NCBI GenBank assembly: GCA_025408425.1
Contig: JANXYX010000021.1
Location: forward strand, 62,001-126,000
Source: Granulicella sp.
GTDB taxonomy: Bacteria; Acidobacteriota; Terriglobia; Terriglobales; Acidobacteriaceae
DNA length: 64,000 nt
Direction of reading: 5' to 3'
Shown here one piece after another: positions 20,549 to 29,427 of this stretch. A program made the translations under genes and the position numbers. Position 1 is the stretch's first letter; each line of letters starts with the position of its first letter. Under the pieces are notes generated by a model. It did no database searches. It was not told the origin of the DNA and saw only the letters and a program-made list of their open reading frames with translations.

Positions 20549-23416
20549 ATGATGAGACTATGCGGGTCATGGATGGCGATGGGGTGTACTGGTGTGGTTC
20601 TGGCAGTGGGCCAAGGCTGCGCGATGGGGCAGGCGATTGATTTGCCTACCAGTAAACAGATTGTGCGGCCTGTGCCGGGAAGCCCACAGCGGCTGAATAG
20701 CCTGCCGATGTCGATGGCGATTTCGCCGGACAAGCGATATGTGGTGACGGTGAATGCCGGGTATGGGACGTACGAGTCTGGATATATGCAGTCGCTGGCG
20801 GTGCTGGATACGCGGACGGGTGTGGTCGTGGACTTTCCTGACGAGCGGACGACGCTGAAGGCGAAGCAGACGCTGTATTCGGGGCTGGCGTTTAGTGGTG
20901 ACGGCAGGCATGTGTACGAGAGCATGGGGTCGTTGACTGACCCGCTGGGGGATGGGAAGACGCGGGTTGGGAGTGGAGTGGTGGTGTATGGATTTGATGC
21001 GGGCAAGGTAGTGCGGGAGCGGTTGCTGAGTATTCCTCTGCAGCAGTTGGCTGGGGGGAGGAAGACGCGTTTGATTGGTGGGGTGGAAGGAGACAAGGGA
21101 GTGCCTTTTCCGGCGGCGATTGCGGTGGTGCCAGGACCACGAGAAGGCGGCGGCCTGGAACGGCTGCTGGTCGCAGATAACCTCTCGGATGATGTGCTGT
21201 TGATGGATGCAGCTACGGGTGGGGTGGTGACACGGTTCGATTTGGCGGAGAACGATGCTGTGCCTTCGGTGTATCCGGAAGCGCTGGCGGTTTCAAAGGA
21301 CGGGACGCGGGCGTTTGTGGCGTTGTGGAATGCTTCGGAGGTGGTTGAGCTTGATCTGGTGAAGGGGAAGGTGGGGCGTAAGCTGGCGCTGCTGAAACCG
21401 GATGGGCCGACGACTCCTGGGACGCATCCTTGTGCACTAGAGATTTCTCCGAATGGAAGGACGCTGTATGTGGCGTTGGCGAACCGAGATGTTGTGGCGG
21501 CTGTGAGTGTCGGGGCGGGGCAGGCTGGGCCAAGTTTCAAGGTGAAGGGGTACTTCGACACGCGGTTGCCGCGGCAGACCTACTTTGGCGCGGAACCGGA
21601 GGCGCTGGCAGTGAGCCAGGACGGGTCGCGGCTGTATGTCGGGAATGCGATAACAGATGCGATTGCGGTGTTCGATACGAGGCGGCTGACGACGAAGGTG
21701 GTAAAGCGCGGGATGGTTGAGCCGATCGGGTTTGTTCCGACGGAGTGGATGCCGATGGCGATGGGAGTGGCAGGCGACGGCAAATTGTATGTCGCGACGG
21801 CCAAGGGCAAGGGTACGGGGCCGAATGGCGCCCCGCAGCGGCAGACGGAGGAGACGGCAAGGAATCGCTGGTTGACGAGTCCAGGCACGTATATTGCGAC
21901 TCTGTTGTACGGCTCATTGGCGACGTTGGATATGAAGGCTATGGAGAAGGAGTTGCCACGGTGGACGGCGGAGGTTGTGGAGTCGAACCGGATGAAAGCT
22001 GCGGAGGAGAAGATCGCGTTTGCGGGCGGCGGGGCCAGCCCGATTAAGCATGTGATCTACATCATCAAGGAGAACCGGACGTATGACCAGTTGCTCGGGG
22101 ACTTGAAGAAGGACGGCAAGCCGGTGGGGAATGGTGATGCGAGCCTGACGATGTATGGGGCGGACATCACGCCGAACCAGCACAAGCTGGCGCTGCAGTT
22201 TGGAGTGCTGGATAACTTCTTCGACTCTGGCGAAGTTTCGGGTGATGGGCATGTGTGGTCGATGGCGGCGATTGGGACGGACTACCTAGAGCGGATCTGG
22301 CAGCAGGACTATCGGGGTGGGCAGAGGACGTACGACTACGAAGGAGTGGTGGCGAAGGGGTATCCGCTGCTGCAGAATATTCCGGATGTGGTGGAGCCGA
22401 TGAGTGGGTATTTGTGGGGGAATCTGGCGCGGCATGGGAAGACGCTGTACCACTTTGGGGAGTACATCTCTTCGACTTTTTGTGACGAGAAGCATAGCGG
22501 CAGCTCCGAGGAGGGGCCAGTGCTGGAAGGGTTGCACTGCGATCGTCCAACGATCAACCTGGGGGAGACTTTCCCCGAGGAATGGGGCGGTGGAGTGAGC
22601 AAGTTTCCATGGCCAATTCCGCTGCTGGCAAACAATATTGCGACGAAGCCGGAGTTGGTGGGCCACTTTGCTCCGGAGTCGCCGGACTTCAACACGAAGG
22701 TGCCGGACCAGGTGCGGGTCGAGGTATTTCTGCGGCATTTGAAGGGGTGGGTGGCGGCGCGTGAGGCAGGGAAGGACACGATGCCGAACTTCATCCTGCT
22801 GAGGCTGCCGGCGGACCATACCTCGGGGACTACACCGGAAAGGGCGACGCCCAAGGCTGCGGTGGCGGACAACGACTTAGCGGTTGGCCGGGCGGTCGAG
22901 GCGGTGTCGCACTCGGCCTACTGGGATGACACAGCGTTTTTCATTCTGGAGGACGACGCGCAGAACGGGGCGGATCATGTGGATGCGCACCGGAGTCTCG
23001 GGCTGGTGGTGAGTAAGTACGCACCGCAGGCGAAGGATAACGGAGTGTTCGTGGACAGTCGGTTCTACTCGACGGTAAGCATGATCAGAACGATGGAGAC
23101 TCTGCTGGGCCTGCCGCCGATGAATAACAATGATGCGTTCAGCTCGATGATGAGTAGTTTGTTTACGGGGACTGGGGATCAGGAGCCTTTTGTGGCGGAC
23201 ACGACGAATCGCGACAATGGGCTGATCTATACCGCGAATACGAAGGATTCACCCGGGGCGAAGGAGTCGAGCAGGATGGACTTTCGACATGCGGACCGAG
23301 CGGATGCACAGAAGTTGAACGTTATTCTATGGAGAGACGCAATGGGCGACCGGCCGGTGCCGGGTTCGCTGCTGGAGCGGAGAAGAAAGACCAAGAAGGA
23401 TGATGATGATGATTAA
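20549..23416 (+). CDS. Secreted beta-propeller and phosphoesterase fusion protein
   Basis: The product of about 955 residues is a two-part secreted protein. After a leader (MMRLCGSWMAMGCTGVVLAVGQG) come YVTN-like beta-propeller repeats to about residue 430: SMAISPDKRYVVTVNAG, LAFSGDGRHVYESMG, LAVSKDGTRAFVALWN, LEISPNGRTLYVALANRD and LAVSQDGSRLYVGNAITD. From about 500 a phosphoesterase domain of the phospholipase C/acid phosphatase family begins: IKHVIYIIKENRTYDQLLGD, then DGHVWSMAAIGTDYLER and FFILEDDAQNGADHVDAHRS, which include the expected metal ligands (Glu, Asn, Thr and the C-terminal Glu-Asp-Asp). The chain ends RRRKTKKDDDDD. Such fusions are frequent in Acidobacteriota and are often annotated as bifunctional. 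The 3' end overlaps manA by up to 17 bases through a GAT repeat. Start at the first ATG after GGTAGGG. Confidence 0.88.
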   Translation: MMRLCGSWMAMGCTGVVLAVGQGCAMGQAIDLPTSKQIVRPVPGSPQRLNSLPMSMAISPDKRYVVTVNAGYGTYESGYMQSLAVLDTRTGVVVDFPDERTTLKAKQTLYSGLAFSGDGRHVYESMGSLTDPLGDGKTRVGSGVVVYGFDAGKVVRERLLSIPLQQLAGGRKTRLIGGVEGDKGVPFPAAIAVVPGPREGGGLERLLVADNLSDDVLLMDAATGGVVTRFDLAENDAVPSVYPEALAVSKDGTRAFVALWNASEVVELDLVKGKVGRKLALLKPDGPTTPGTHPCALEISPNGRTLYVALANRDVVAAVSVGAGQAGPSFKVKGYFDTRLPRQTYFGAEPEALAVSQDGSRLYVGNAITDAIAVFDTRRLTTKVVKRGMVEPIGFVPTEWMPMAMGVAGDGKLYVATAKGKGTGPNGAPQRQTEETARNRWLTSPGTYIATLLYGSLATLDMKAMEKELPRWTAEVVESNRMKAAEEKIAFAGGGASPIKHVIYIIKENRTYDQLLGDLKKDGKPVGNGDASLTMYGADITPNQHKLALQFGVLDNFFDSGEVSGDGHVWSMAAIGTDYLERIWQQDYRGGQRTYDYEGVVAKGYPLLQNIPDVVEPMSGYLWGNLARHGKTLYHFGEYISSTFCDEKHSGSSEEGPVLEGLHCDRPTINLGETFPEEWGGGVSKFPWPIPLLANNIATKPELVGHFAPESPDFNTKVPDQVRVEVFLRHLKGWVAAREAGKDTMPNFILLRLPADHTSGTTPERATPKAAVADNDLAVGRAVEAVSHSAYWDDTAFFILEDDAQNGADHVDAHRSLGLVVSKYAPQAKDNGVFVDSRFYSTVSMIRTMETLLGLPPMNNNDAFSSMMSSLFTGTGDQEPFVADTTNRDNGLIYTANTKDSPGAKESSRMDFRHADRADAQKLNVILWRDAMGDRPVPGSLLERRRKTKKDDDDD

Positions 23417-24353
23417 GAGAAGTGAAGGATTGGCTCCGTTTCGGTTGAAGCCTTGGTTTAGCGAGAGGGTTTGGGGAAAGAAGGATCTGCGGCCGTGGTA
23501 TGAGTCGACAGGCACCGACGAACTGGTGGGAGAGGCCTGGTTGACGGGGCCTGAATCCGAGGTGGAGACAGGAGAACTGGCGGGCCGGCCGTTGGGTCTG
23601 GTGGCGGAAGAGTTTGGGGAAGAGTTGCTGGGAGTGGCTGAGGGCGGAGAGTTTCCGCTTCTGGTGAAGATACTGTTTCCGAACGATAAGCTCTCGGTGC
23701 AGGTGCATCCCGACGATGCGCAGGCGCAGGCGATGGGCCAACCGCGAGGGAAGACGGAGTGCTGGTATGTGTTGGAGGCGGAGCCGGGAGCTGCAGTGGC
23801 TCTGGGGCTGAAGGCAGGATCGACCGCAGCATCGGTTGAAGCGGCGATTGCGAATGGGACTCTGGAAGATCTGCTGGTACAGGTTCCGGTGGTGAAGGGG
23901 GACATGATCTTTGTGGATGCGGGGACAGTGCATGCGATCGGGCCCGGAGTGGTGCTGCTGGAGACGCAGCAGACGAGCGATACGACGTTTCGGCTGTTCG
24001 ACTATGGGCGTCCGCGCGAGTTACACGTGCAGCAGGGACTGGCAGTGACGAAGTTCGCGACACGTGCGGGTAAGGTCGCTCCACGAGAGATGGATGGATT
24101 TGTCCGGCTGATTGAGGAGCAGTACTTTACGGTGGATCGGTTTGACCTGGAAGAGCTAGAAGAGATTCGGCTGCCTGTGACGGGACCGGGTTGCCTGGTG
24201 GGGCTGTCCGGAACGGTTGCGGTGATCACTCCGAATGAGGAAGTTGAGCTGTTACCGGGGCAGGCGGTGGTGGTGCCGGTGGGGTGTGGTGAAGTGATTC
24301 TTGAGGCGGAGCATGGGGCTTCGTTTTTGCGGTGTGCGGCTCCGCTGAAGTAG
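23409..24353 (+). CDS. manA: Mannose-6-phosphate isomerase, type I small form
   Basis: The enzyme interconverts mannose 6-phosphate and fructose 6-phosphate and uses zinc. The 314-residue chain shows the cupin zinc motifs LSVQVHPDDAQAQ and RGKTECWYVLEAEPG, then VPVVKGDMIFVDAGTVHAIG with a third histidine, and LLETQQTSDTTFRLFDYGR, which matches the family's C-terminal active-site region. The start is one of four consecutive ATGs (23400, 23403, 23406, 23409). The ribosome site AAGGA at 23396-23400 best suits the last two. The gene overlaps the end of the propeller/phosphoesterase gene, so it is probably translated from the same message. With pgi 1.3 kb away, it connects mannose and glucose phosphate metabolism to fructose 6-phosphate. 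Confidence 0.92.
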   Translation: MIKRSEGLAPFRLKPWFSERVWGKKDLRPWYESTGTDELVGEAWLTGPESEVETGELAGRPLGLVAEEFGEELLGVAEGGEFPLLVKILFPNDKLSVQVHPDDAQAQAMGQPRGKTECWYVLEAEPGAAVALGLKAGSTAASVEAAIANGTLEDLLVQVPVVKGDMIFVDAGTVHAIGPGVVLLETQQTSDTTFRLFDYGRPRELHVQQGLAVTKFATRAGKVAPREMDGFVRLIEEQYFTVDRFDLEELEEIRLPVTGPGCLVGLSGTVAVITPNEEVELLPGQAVVVPVGCGEVILEAEHGASFLRCAAPLK

Positions 24354-24433
24354 CTCGAAAACGCGAGCGCCTGGCTGAGGGTGACACGTCGTTTGAGGCA
24401 TGGTGGGGTGATTGCGCGGTAAGTGAAGTCCGG

Positions 24434-25309
24434 CTAACGCAGGTAGACGCCTAGTTCGTTGGCGGCGTTTCGGAGCGGGGTGAGGAAGCGGGTTTGCATT
24501 TCGATGACGGAGAGGCGGGGGGCGTTGCCGCTGAGGTTGATGGTGGCAACGACGCGGCCGGAGGGAGAGTAGACCGGTACGGCCAGGGAGCGTAGGCCCA
24601 CTTCGAGTTCCTGGTCGACGAGCGCGTAACCGTTTCTGCGGACGTTGCGGAGGATGAGTCTCAGCTTCTCGATCGAGGTGACAGTGCGAGTGGTGTGGGG
24701 GGTGAGGACGGCGCGAGCGAAGTACTGATCCAACTGCTCGGGGGTGAGATAGGCGAGCAGGACGCGGCCCATGCTGGTGCAGTAAGCCGGGAGGCGGCTA
24801 CCAATATGGAGATCCACTGCCATGACGCGGGTGACACTGGTGCGGGCGATGTAGACGATGTCGTCACCGTCGAGGGTGGCGACGGAGAAGGATTCGCGGT
24901 GGGCGGCGGACATGCGCTCGAGGATGGGTTGGGCGGCGGTAGAAAGGGTGTTAGATGAGGTGTAGGTGTGGGAGAGGGTGAGCATGCGAGGGCGGAGCGA
25001 GTAGCGTGAGCCGTCCTCGGCACCGGCGAATCCAAGCTTGGTAAGGGTGTAGAGGCATCGTCGGACGGCAGCACGGGAGAGGCCAGTACGGATGCTGAGC
25101 TGGGAGATGGTCATTTGGGGCGACTGCTGGGTGAAAGCCTGGATGACGATAAGACCGCGCGCGAGCGAGGTCATGAAGTTGGGATCGCCTGCGTAGACGT
25201 CGAGAGAGGATGCTGGAGAGGCTTTGGGTGTTGCCGGGGGTGGCGTGGTGATGGCCGGGGAGGTGGGTGCATCGGCCGTGAGAACAGGGCGGCGGACGGT
25301 AAGGCTCAT
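24434..25309 (-). CDS. IclR family transcriptional regulator
   Basis: IclR-type regulators have an N-terminal winged helix-turn-helix and a C-terminal ligand-binding domain. The 291 residues begin with a 40-residue Pro/Ala/Thr-rich stretch of low complexity. The DNA-binding part follows (LARGLIVIQAFTQQSPQMTI, then SQLSIRTGLSRAAVRRCLYT). The effector domain shows VAVDLHIGSRLPAYCTSMGR, the family signature with the tip of the binding pocket, and LRSLAVPVYSPSGRVVATINL. This arrangement resembles PcaR/PcaU/PobR, which control protocatechuate and hydroxybenzoate catabolism. No such catabolic genes are nearby, so the target is unknown; a dienelactone hydrolase lies 3 kb away. AGAGGA lies before the chosen ATG; an in-frame ATG 10 codons upstream is less likely. 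The divergent gene is pgi. Confidence 0.9.
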   Translation of the reverse strand: MSLTVRRPVLTADAPTSPAITTPPPATPKASPASSLDVYAGDPNFMTSLARGLIVIQAFTQQSPQMTISQLSIRTGLSRAAVRRCLYTLTKLGFAGAEDGSRYSLRPRMLTLSHTYTSSNTLSTAAQPILERMSAAHRESFSVATLDGDDIVYIARTSVTRVMAVDLHIGSRLPAYCTSMGRVLLAYLTPEQLDQYFARAVLTPHTTRTVTSIEKLRLILRNVRRNGYALVDQELEVGLRSLAVPVYSPSGRVVATINLSGNAPRLSVIEMQTRFLTPLRNAANELGVYLR

Positions 25310-25416
25310 AGCGGGGTCCTCTTGGAACGGGCAGATCAATAGTTGTGCGATAGCCGGACTGCTTCTACGGTAAACGCACGGCGGGGTCTAAGGCAAGCTC
25401 CGATTGATGATGTTGT

Positions 25417-25441
25417 GGTTTGACGCGATGACAATCAAACC
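25417..25441. promoter_or_regulatory. Inverted repeat in iclR-pgi intergenic region
   Basis: GGTTTGA (25417-25423) and TCAAACC (25435-25441) form a 7-bp inverted repeat with an 11-base spacer, about 110 bases upstream of the IclR gene start. It is a plausible operator for that regulator, but there is no consensus to compare. Confidence 0.35.
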
Positions 25442-25548
25442 AATGGAAAATTAACTGGTGGTGGCTGGAGATGATGGACTGGCAAGTGTCGGACTCAGCC
25501 GGGTTGCCAGAGCGAAGGCGGCGAGGATTTCAACAGATGATCGCTCTC

Positions 25549-25589
25549 GGATCTAAACTAGATCGACGCATTTAAATTAGATCCATGCA
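25549..25589. promoter_or_regulatory. 19-bp-period direct repeat with internal palindromic ends, upstream of pgi
   Basis: TAAACTAGATCGACGCA (25554-25570) is repeated as TAAATTAGATCCATGCA (25573-25589) with 14 of 17 positions matching and a 19-bp period. The outer parts also read GGATCTAA and TTAGATCC as an inverted pair. The block lies 35 to 75 bases before the pgi start, close to the expected promoter, and could be a tandem operator. The remainder of the 314-base gap shows no gene. Confidence 0.45.
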
Positions 25590-25623
25590 CAAAGAGCGGT
25601 ATCAATAAAGGAGAAGTGAAGCT

Positions 25624-27261
25624 ATGCAGACAACACAAGTTGTACCTCTCGGCGATCGCCCGGCATGGAAGGCCCTTGGGGCTCATTTTCAGCAGATTCG
25701 CGATAAACATCTGCGAGAGTTTTTTGAGGAGGATCCAACTCGCGGCGAGCGGTTGGTCGTAGAGACGGGCGGGATATTGCTTGATTACTCGAAGAACCGC
25801 ATTAACGACGAGACTTTGAAACTGCTGGTGCAACTGGCGGCAGAGTCGGGACTGCGCGAGAAGATCGAGGCGATGTTCCGGGGCGACAAGATTAATATCA
25901 CGGAGAATCGGGCGGTTCTGCATGTTGCGCTGCGTGCGCCGAAGAGTGAGTCGATTGTCCTGGACGGCGAGGATGTGGTTCTGGCAGTGCATACGGTTCT
26001 GGAGAAGATGTCCGGTTTCGCTGAGCGAGTGCGCAGCGGGGAGTGGAAAGGCTACACGGGCAAGAAGATTCGGAATGTGGTGAACATCGGAATTGGCGGC
26101 TCGGATCTTGGGCCTGTGATGGCATATGAGGCTTTGAAGCACTATAGCCAGCGCGATCTTAACTTTAGGTTTGTTTCGAATGTTGACGGCTCGGATTTTG
26201 CGGAGGCGGTGCAGGATCTGAACGCGGATGAGACGCTGTTTCTTGTGGCTTCGAAGACGTTTACGACGCAGGAGACGATGACGAATGCGCACTCCGCGCG
26301 GGAGTGGGCGCTGGCTGGGCTGGGTGGTGACGAGAAGGCGATCGCGAAGCATTTTGTGGCGATCTCGACGAATGCGAAAGAAGTAGGGAAGTTTGGGATC
26401 GACATCGAGAATATGTTTGGGTTCTGGGACTGGGTTGGTGGCCGGTACTCGATGGATTCGGCGATCGGGCTGTCGACGATGGTGGCGATTGGGCCGGAGA
26501 ACTTCCGCGCGATGCTGGCTGGATTTCACGAGATGGATGTGCACTTTCGGACGACTCCATTTGAGAAGAATCTGCCAGTTCTACTGGGGCTGCTGACTGT
26601 CTGGTATACGGACTTTTTCGATGCACAGACGGTTGCGATTCTGCCGTATGAGCAGTATTTGAAGCGGTTTCCGGCGTACCTGCAGCAGTTGACGATGGAG
26701 AGCAACGGGAAGCGTGTGACTCTGGATGGAACGCATGTGACCACTGAGACAGGACCGATCTATTGGGGCGAGCCGGGTACGAATGGGCAGCACTCGTTCT
26801 ATCAACTGATCCATCAGGGGACGCGATTGATTCCGTGCGATTTCATCGGTTTTTACAAGACGCTGAATCCGTTGGGACGGCACCATGACATGCTGATGGC
26901 GAACGTGTTTGCTCAGGCTGAGGCGCTGGCTTTTGGCAAGACAGCGGAGCAGGTGAAGGCTGAAGGTACAGCTGGCTGGCTGGTGCCGCATCGTGTGTTT
27001 GAGGGGAATCGTCCGTCGAATACGATTCTGGCCGACTGCATTTCGCCGGAGGTGCTGGGCAAGCTGGTCGCGATGTACGAGCACGCGGTTTTTACACAGG
27101 GAGCAATCTGGAACATCGACTCGTTTGATCAGTGGGGCGTGGAACTGGGCAAGGTGCTGGCGACACGGATTCTTGGCGAGCTGGAGAGTGCTGCTGAGTC
27201 TGGGGGATCGCATGACTCGTCGACCAACAGTCTGATTCGGAAGTATCGGAAGAACAAGTAA
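25624..27261 (+). CDS. pgi: Glucose-6-phosphate isomerase
   Basis: The enzyme interconverts glucose 6-phosphate and fructose 6-phosphate in glycolysis and gluconeogenesis. The 545 residues contain the family segments [35 protein letters not shown] (phosphate binding and active site), [32 protein letters not shown] and [21 protein letters not shown], plus the Lys/His region near the C-terminus ([17 protein letters not shown]). Length matches the bacterial long form. AAAGGAG lies 10 bases before the ATG. The gene ends at a strong terminator. It is divergent from the IclR regulator gene, but a regulatory link is unproven. Confidence 0.97.
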   Translation: MQTTQVVPLGDRPAWKALGAHFQQIRDKHLREFFEEDPTRGERLVVETGGILLDYSKNRINDETLKLLVQLAAESGLREKIEAMFRGDKINITENRAVLHVALRAPKSESIVLDGEDVVLAVHTVLEKMSGFAERVRSGEWKGYTGKKIRNVVNIGIGGSDLGPVMAYEALKHYSQRDLNFRFVSNVDGSDFAEAVQDLNADETLFLVASKTFTTQETMTNAHSAREWALAGLGGDEKAIAKHFVAISTNAKEVGKFGIDIENMFGFWDWVGGRYSMDSAIGLSTMVAIGPENFRAMLAGFHEMDVHFRTTPFEKNLPVLLGLLTVWYTDFFDAQTVAILPYEQYLKRFPAYLQQLTMESNGKRVTLDGTHVTTETGPIYWGEPGTNGQHSFYQLIHQGTRLIPCDFIGFYKTLNPLGRHHDMLMANVFAQAEALAFGKTAEQVKAEGTAGWLVPHRVFEGNRPSNTILADCISPEVLGKLVAMYEHAVFTQGAIWNIDSFDQWGVELGKVLATRILGELESAAESGGSHDSSTNSLIRKYRKNK

Positions 27262-27277
27262 GCGGAATGGAAGTGAG

Positions 27278-27305
27278 ATGCTCGTCCTTATGGGCGAGCA
27301 TTTTT
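27278..27305. terminator. Rho-independent terminator after pgi
   Basis: ATGCTCGTCC pairs with GGGCGAGCAT around a TTAT loop (27278-27301, one mismatch), followed by TTTTT. It lies between convergent pgi and peroxiredoxin genes; the T-run favours the pgi direction, but the AAAT flank on the other strand may help the opposite one. Confidence 0.85.
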
Positions 27306-27308
27306 ATT

Positions 27309-27983
27309 TCAAACTAAGGTGTCGAGAGCAGCGAGGACTTCGGTGGGTTCGGGGCGGACACGGAAGTCGGCGTGGGCTTCCGCGAAGGCGATGATGTTGT
27401 CCTGATTGATGACGAAGACGGCGGGGAGGGTGAGTCGCCAGCTTGCTTCGGTGGCGTTGTGGTAGCTGAGGCCTGCGTTGTTGAAAGGGATATTGATGAG
27501 GATGCTCTGGTAGTAGTGGCGCTGTGGTTCGGGGACGGTGTAGGCGAGGCCGAATTGGGCTGCGACGGCGGCACCGGGGTCTGACAGGAGAGGGAAGGGC
27601 AGGCCGTGCTGCTGGAGAGTGAAGTCGTTCTGACGGGTGGTCTGGGGTGAGATGGCGACGAAGAGGGCGCCGCGACGGCGGACGTCGGGTTGGAGGTCGC
27701 GCCAGGCTTCGAGTTCGGTGACGCAGTAGGGGCACCAGCGGCCGCGGAAGAAGTTGATGACCAGGGGGCCGAGGGGGAGGAGGTCGCTAGAGCGGACTAG
27801 CTTTCCGGTGAGTGCGTCCTGGAGTGAGAAGGACGGGGCCTGCGCACCGACGGGGAGGATGCGGTCTTCGATACCGGAGTTGAATAGGTCTGCGGTGGCC
27901 TGCTCGGAGATCGCGAGCCGGTCCGCCTGCACGAGCTTGCGGGTGTTGGCGGTGATAGCGTCGAGCTGGTCCTGAAGTGGCAT
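27309..27983 (-). CDS. AhpC/TSA family peroxiredoxin-like protein
   Basis: The 224-residue protein has a thioredoxin-like fold. Residues 45-200 carry GAQAPSFSLQDALTGKLVRS, NFFRGRWCPYCVTELEAW, and FPLLSDPGAAVAAQFGL, the order typical of peroxiredoxins. The active motif here is RGRWCPYC, with a CxxC pair in place of the single peroxidatic Cys in PxxxTxxC. The CxxC suggests a thiol-reductase-like or atypical peroxiredoxin activity, as in PRXL2-like proteins. No signal peptide is evident, so it acts in the cytoplasm. The N-terminal 40 residues are helical. It follows the structured intergenic element and the dienelactone hydrolase gene on the same strand. Confidence 0.85.
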   Translation of the reverse strand: MPLQDQLDAITANTRKLVQADRLAISEQATADLFNSGIEDRILPVGAQAPSFSLQDALTGKLVRSSDLLPLGPLVINFFRGRWCPYCVTELEAWRDLQPDVRRRGALFVAISPQTTRQNDFTLQQHGLPFPLLSDPGAAVAAQFGLAYTVPEPQRHYYQSILINIPFNNAGLSYHNATEASWRLTLPAVFVINQDNIIAFAEAHADFRVRPEPTEVLAALDTLV

Positions 27984-28098
27984 CTCTAACTATTTTCGCA
28001 GAGATGTTTTGCGGGCTGGAGGTGCCGAGAGCGTTGATGATGGCGGGGCCGTCTGGTAAGGCGCATGCTGAGGGATCTTTTCGTGGTGGAGGACATGG

Positions 28099-28255
28099 TA
28101 CCCCCTCTCCCCCGGTAAGTGTGTCAAAGTCTTCGAAAGAAAGACTTTAGGTTCGGACCTGGTGTAGAGGATTGCCGACTTAAATAGGGCAGTCCGGCTT
28201 GCGCCGGACTGAGTGACTGAGTTATCTATATCGCGCGTGTCAAGGGGGAGGGGCC
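28099..28255. repeat. Structured intergenic element with terminal C/G tracts, possibly a MITE-like repeat or ncRNA
   Basis: The gap 27984-28358 holds no gene. Within it a block of about 155 bases shows nested symmetry: a C tract (CCCCCTCTCCCCC, 28101-28113) faces a G tract (GGGGGAGGGG, 28244-28253). Inside are three stems: AAAGTCTT/AAGACTTT (28126-28148, loop 7), AGGT/ACCT (28149-28160, loop 4) and AGTCCGGC/GCCGGACT (28191-28210, loop 4). A GTGTCAA word occurs next to both tracts. The form suggests a transposable or regulatory repeat unit with terminal inverted repeats, or a small RNA. I cannot see other copies in the window. Confidence 0.5.
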
Positions 28256-28291
28256 TGACGGGATGACTAAAGACCCGGGACTGGAACAGAT

Positions 28292-28321
28292 GAGGCTGCT
28301 CTCTGGTGGAAGAGCAGCCTC
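28292..28321. terminator. GC-rich hairpin downstream of dienelactone hydrolase gene
   Basis: GAGGCTGCTCT and AGAGCAGCCTC form a perfect 11-bp stem around an 8-base loop. ATTTTG follows on the plus strand, and ATCTGTT on the minus strand. It lies 37 bases after the stop of the hydrolase gene, which points to a terminator or transcript-stabilising hairpin. Confidence 0.6.
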
Positions 28322-28358
28322 ATTTTGCTGTAGTTGTGTGGATTGATCAGGATTTGAG

Positions 28359-29315
28359 CTACATGGAGCCGGACATCTGGCTTATCTGTTGGGGCATCTG
28401 CATGTTTGGGTCGTGGCAGAGGACCTGGCTGGCGGGTTTGACGGAGGCTTTGAGGGTGTGGGAGCTGTGGGGCGTGGTGAGGGAGGCGGTGGGCTTGCCG
28501 CTGCTGATCTGCTGGAGGATGGTCGTGAGGCGGGTGAAGGCTTGCTCGCGAGCGGTCTTGTTGCCGGCGACGGTGTTGGTGGGGTCTTCGCCGGCGCGCA
28601 TGAAGCCGTGGCCTGCGCTGTCGTAAGTGATGGGTTCATATTTCTTGCCTGCGGCCTTCATGGCTACGATGGTGCCGGGGACGGTGGCGCCGATGCGGGC
28701 GTCGTTGCTGGCGTAGAAGCCGTAGACGGGGGCGGTAATTTTGCTGAGTTCGGAGTCGGGCGGAGGGGTGCCGTAGAAGACGAAGGCGGCGGAGAGATCG
28801 TGACGATGGGTGGCGAATGCGAAGGATTTGCTGCCGCCCCAGCAGAAGCCGGCCACGGTGAGTTTGCCGTTGGCGGAGGGGATGGTCTTGGCGTAGTCGG
28901 CTGCAGCGTCGAGGTCGGCGGTGACGCCGGCGGGGTCGAGGGCGGAGATGGCCTTGACGGTGGCTTCCTGGTCGGGGAAGGCGCTGGAGCCGCCGTTGTT
29001 GGGGCCGAAGCCGGAGAGGAGGTCGGGAGCAATGACGATGTAGCCGGCGGCGGCGATCTCATCGGCCATCTCGCGGGCCCAGTCGGAGAGGCCGAAGATC
29101 TCGTGGATGAGGATGACGACGGGGACTTTGCCTTTGACTTCGGGATAGACGACGTAGGCCTGGACGGTGCGGTTGCCGTGTTTGAGGGGAACCCACTCGC
29201 GGTGGCGAGGAGAGGCCTCGAGGCGGGCTTTGGCCCAGTCCTGAGCATGAAGTGAGGTGGCGGCGAAGGGAAGGAGCAGGAGGAGGGCGAGGAGTTTAAG
29301 AGCAGGTCTGCACAT
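28359..29315 (-). CDS. Secreted dienelactone hydrolase family protein
   Basis: This alpha/beta hydrolase has 318 residues from the ATG at 29315. A signal peptide (MCRPALKLLALLLLLPFAA) is followed by the dienelactone hydrolase domain with PVVILIHEIFGLSDWAREMA, the cysteine nucleophile elbow GFCWGG (Cys158) and the His of GHGFMRAG (His236). Asp205 in YASNDARIG is the likely acid. Dienelactone hydrolases open the lactone ring in chloroaromatic degradation, but most genomic relatives act on other esters. The C-terminal 30 residues (SHTLKASVKPASQVLCHDPN...) are longer than usual. A longer frame upstream (72 residues) is Ser/Pro/Arg-rich shadow of non-coding sequence, so the signal-peptide ATG was chosen. 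The ribosome site is weak. Confidence 0.88.
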   Translation of the reverse strand: MCRPALKLLALLLLLPFAATSLHAQDWAKARLEASPRHREWVPLKHGNRTVQAYVVYPEVKGKVPVVILIHEIFGLSDWAREMADEIAAAGYIVIAPDLLSGFGPNNGGSSAFPDQEATVKAISALDPAGVTADLDAAADYAKTIPSANGKLTVAGFCWGGSKSFAFATHRHDLSAAFVFYGTPPPDSELSKITAPVYGFYASNDARIGATVPGTIVAMKAAGKKYEPITYDSAGHGFMRAGEDPTNTVAGNKTAREQAFTRLTTILQQISSGKPTASLTTPHSSHTLKASVKPASQVLCHDPNMQMPQQISQMSGSM

Positions 29316-29427
29316 GGTGAGGAGTGTATGCTGTCGAAGATTTCCGGGCAAGTGGTTTAGGGATGAGCCTGATGGGTGTTGCAACCGGCCTGACGCGAGG
29401 CGCGAAGCCGGTGTGAATCTTGCGGGC

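Noticed and set aside
28389-29255. A plus-strand frame of 288 residues opposite the dienelactone hydrolase gene
   Set aside because: Gly/Glu/Val-rich shadow of the hydrolase gene; no ribosome site or domain.
24434-29315. Aromatic catabolism cluster based on the PcaR-like regulator and dienelactone hydrolase
   Set aside because: The genes are 3 kb apart with pgi and a peroxiredoxin between; no dioxygenase or ketoadipate gene is present, and the hydrolase is exported.
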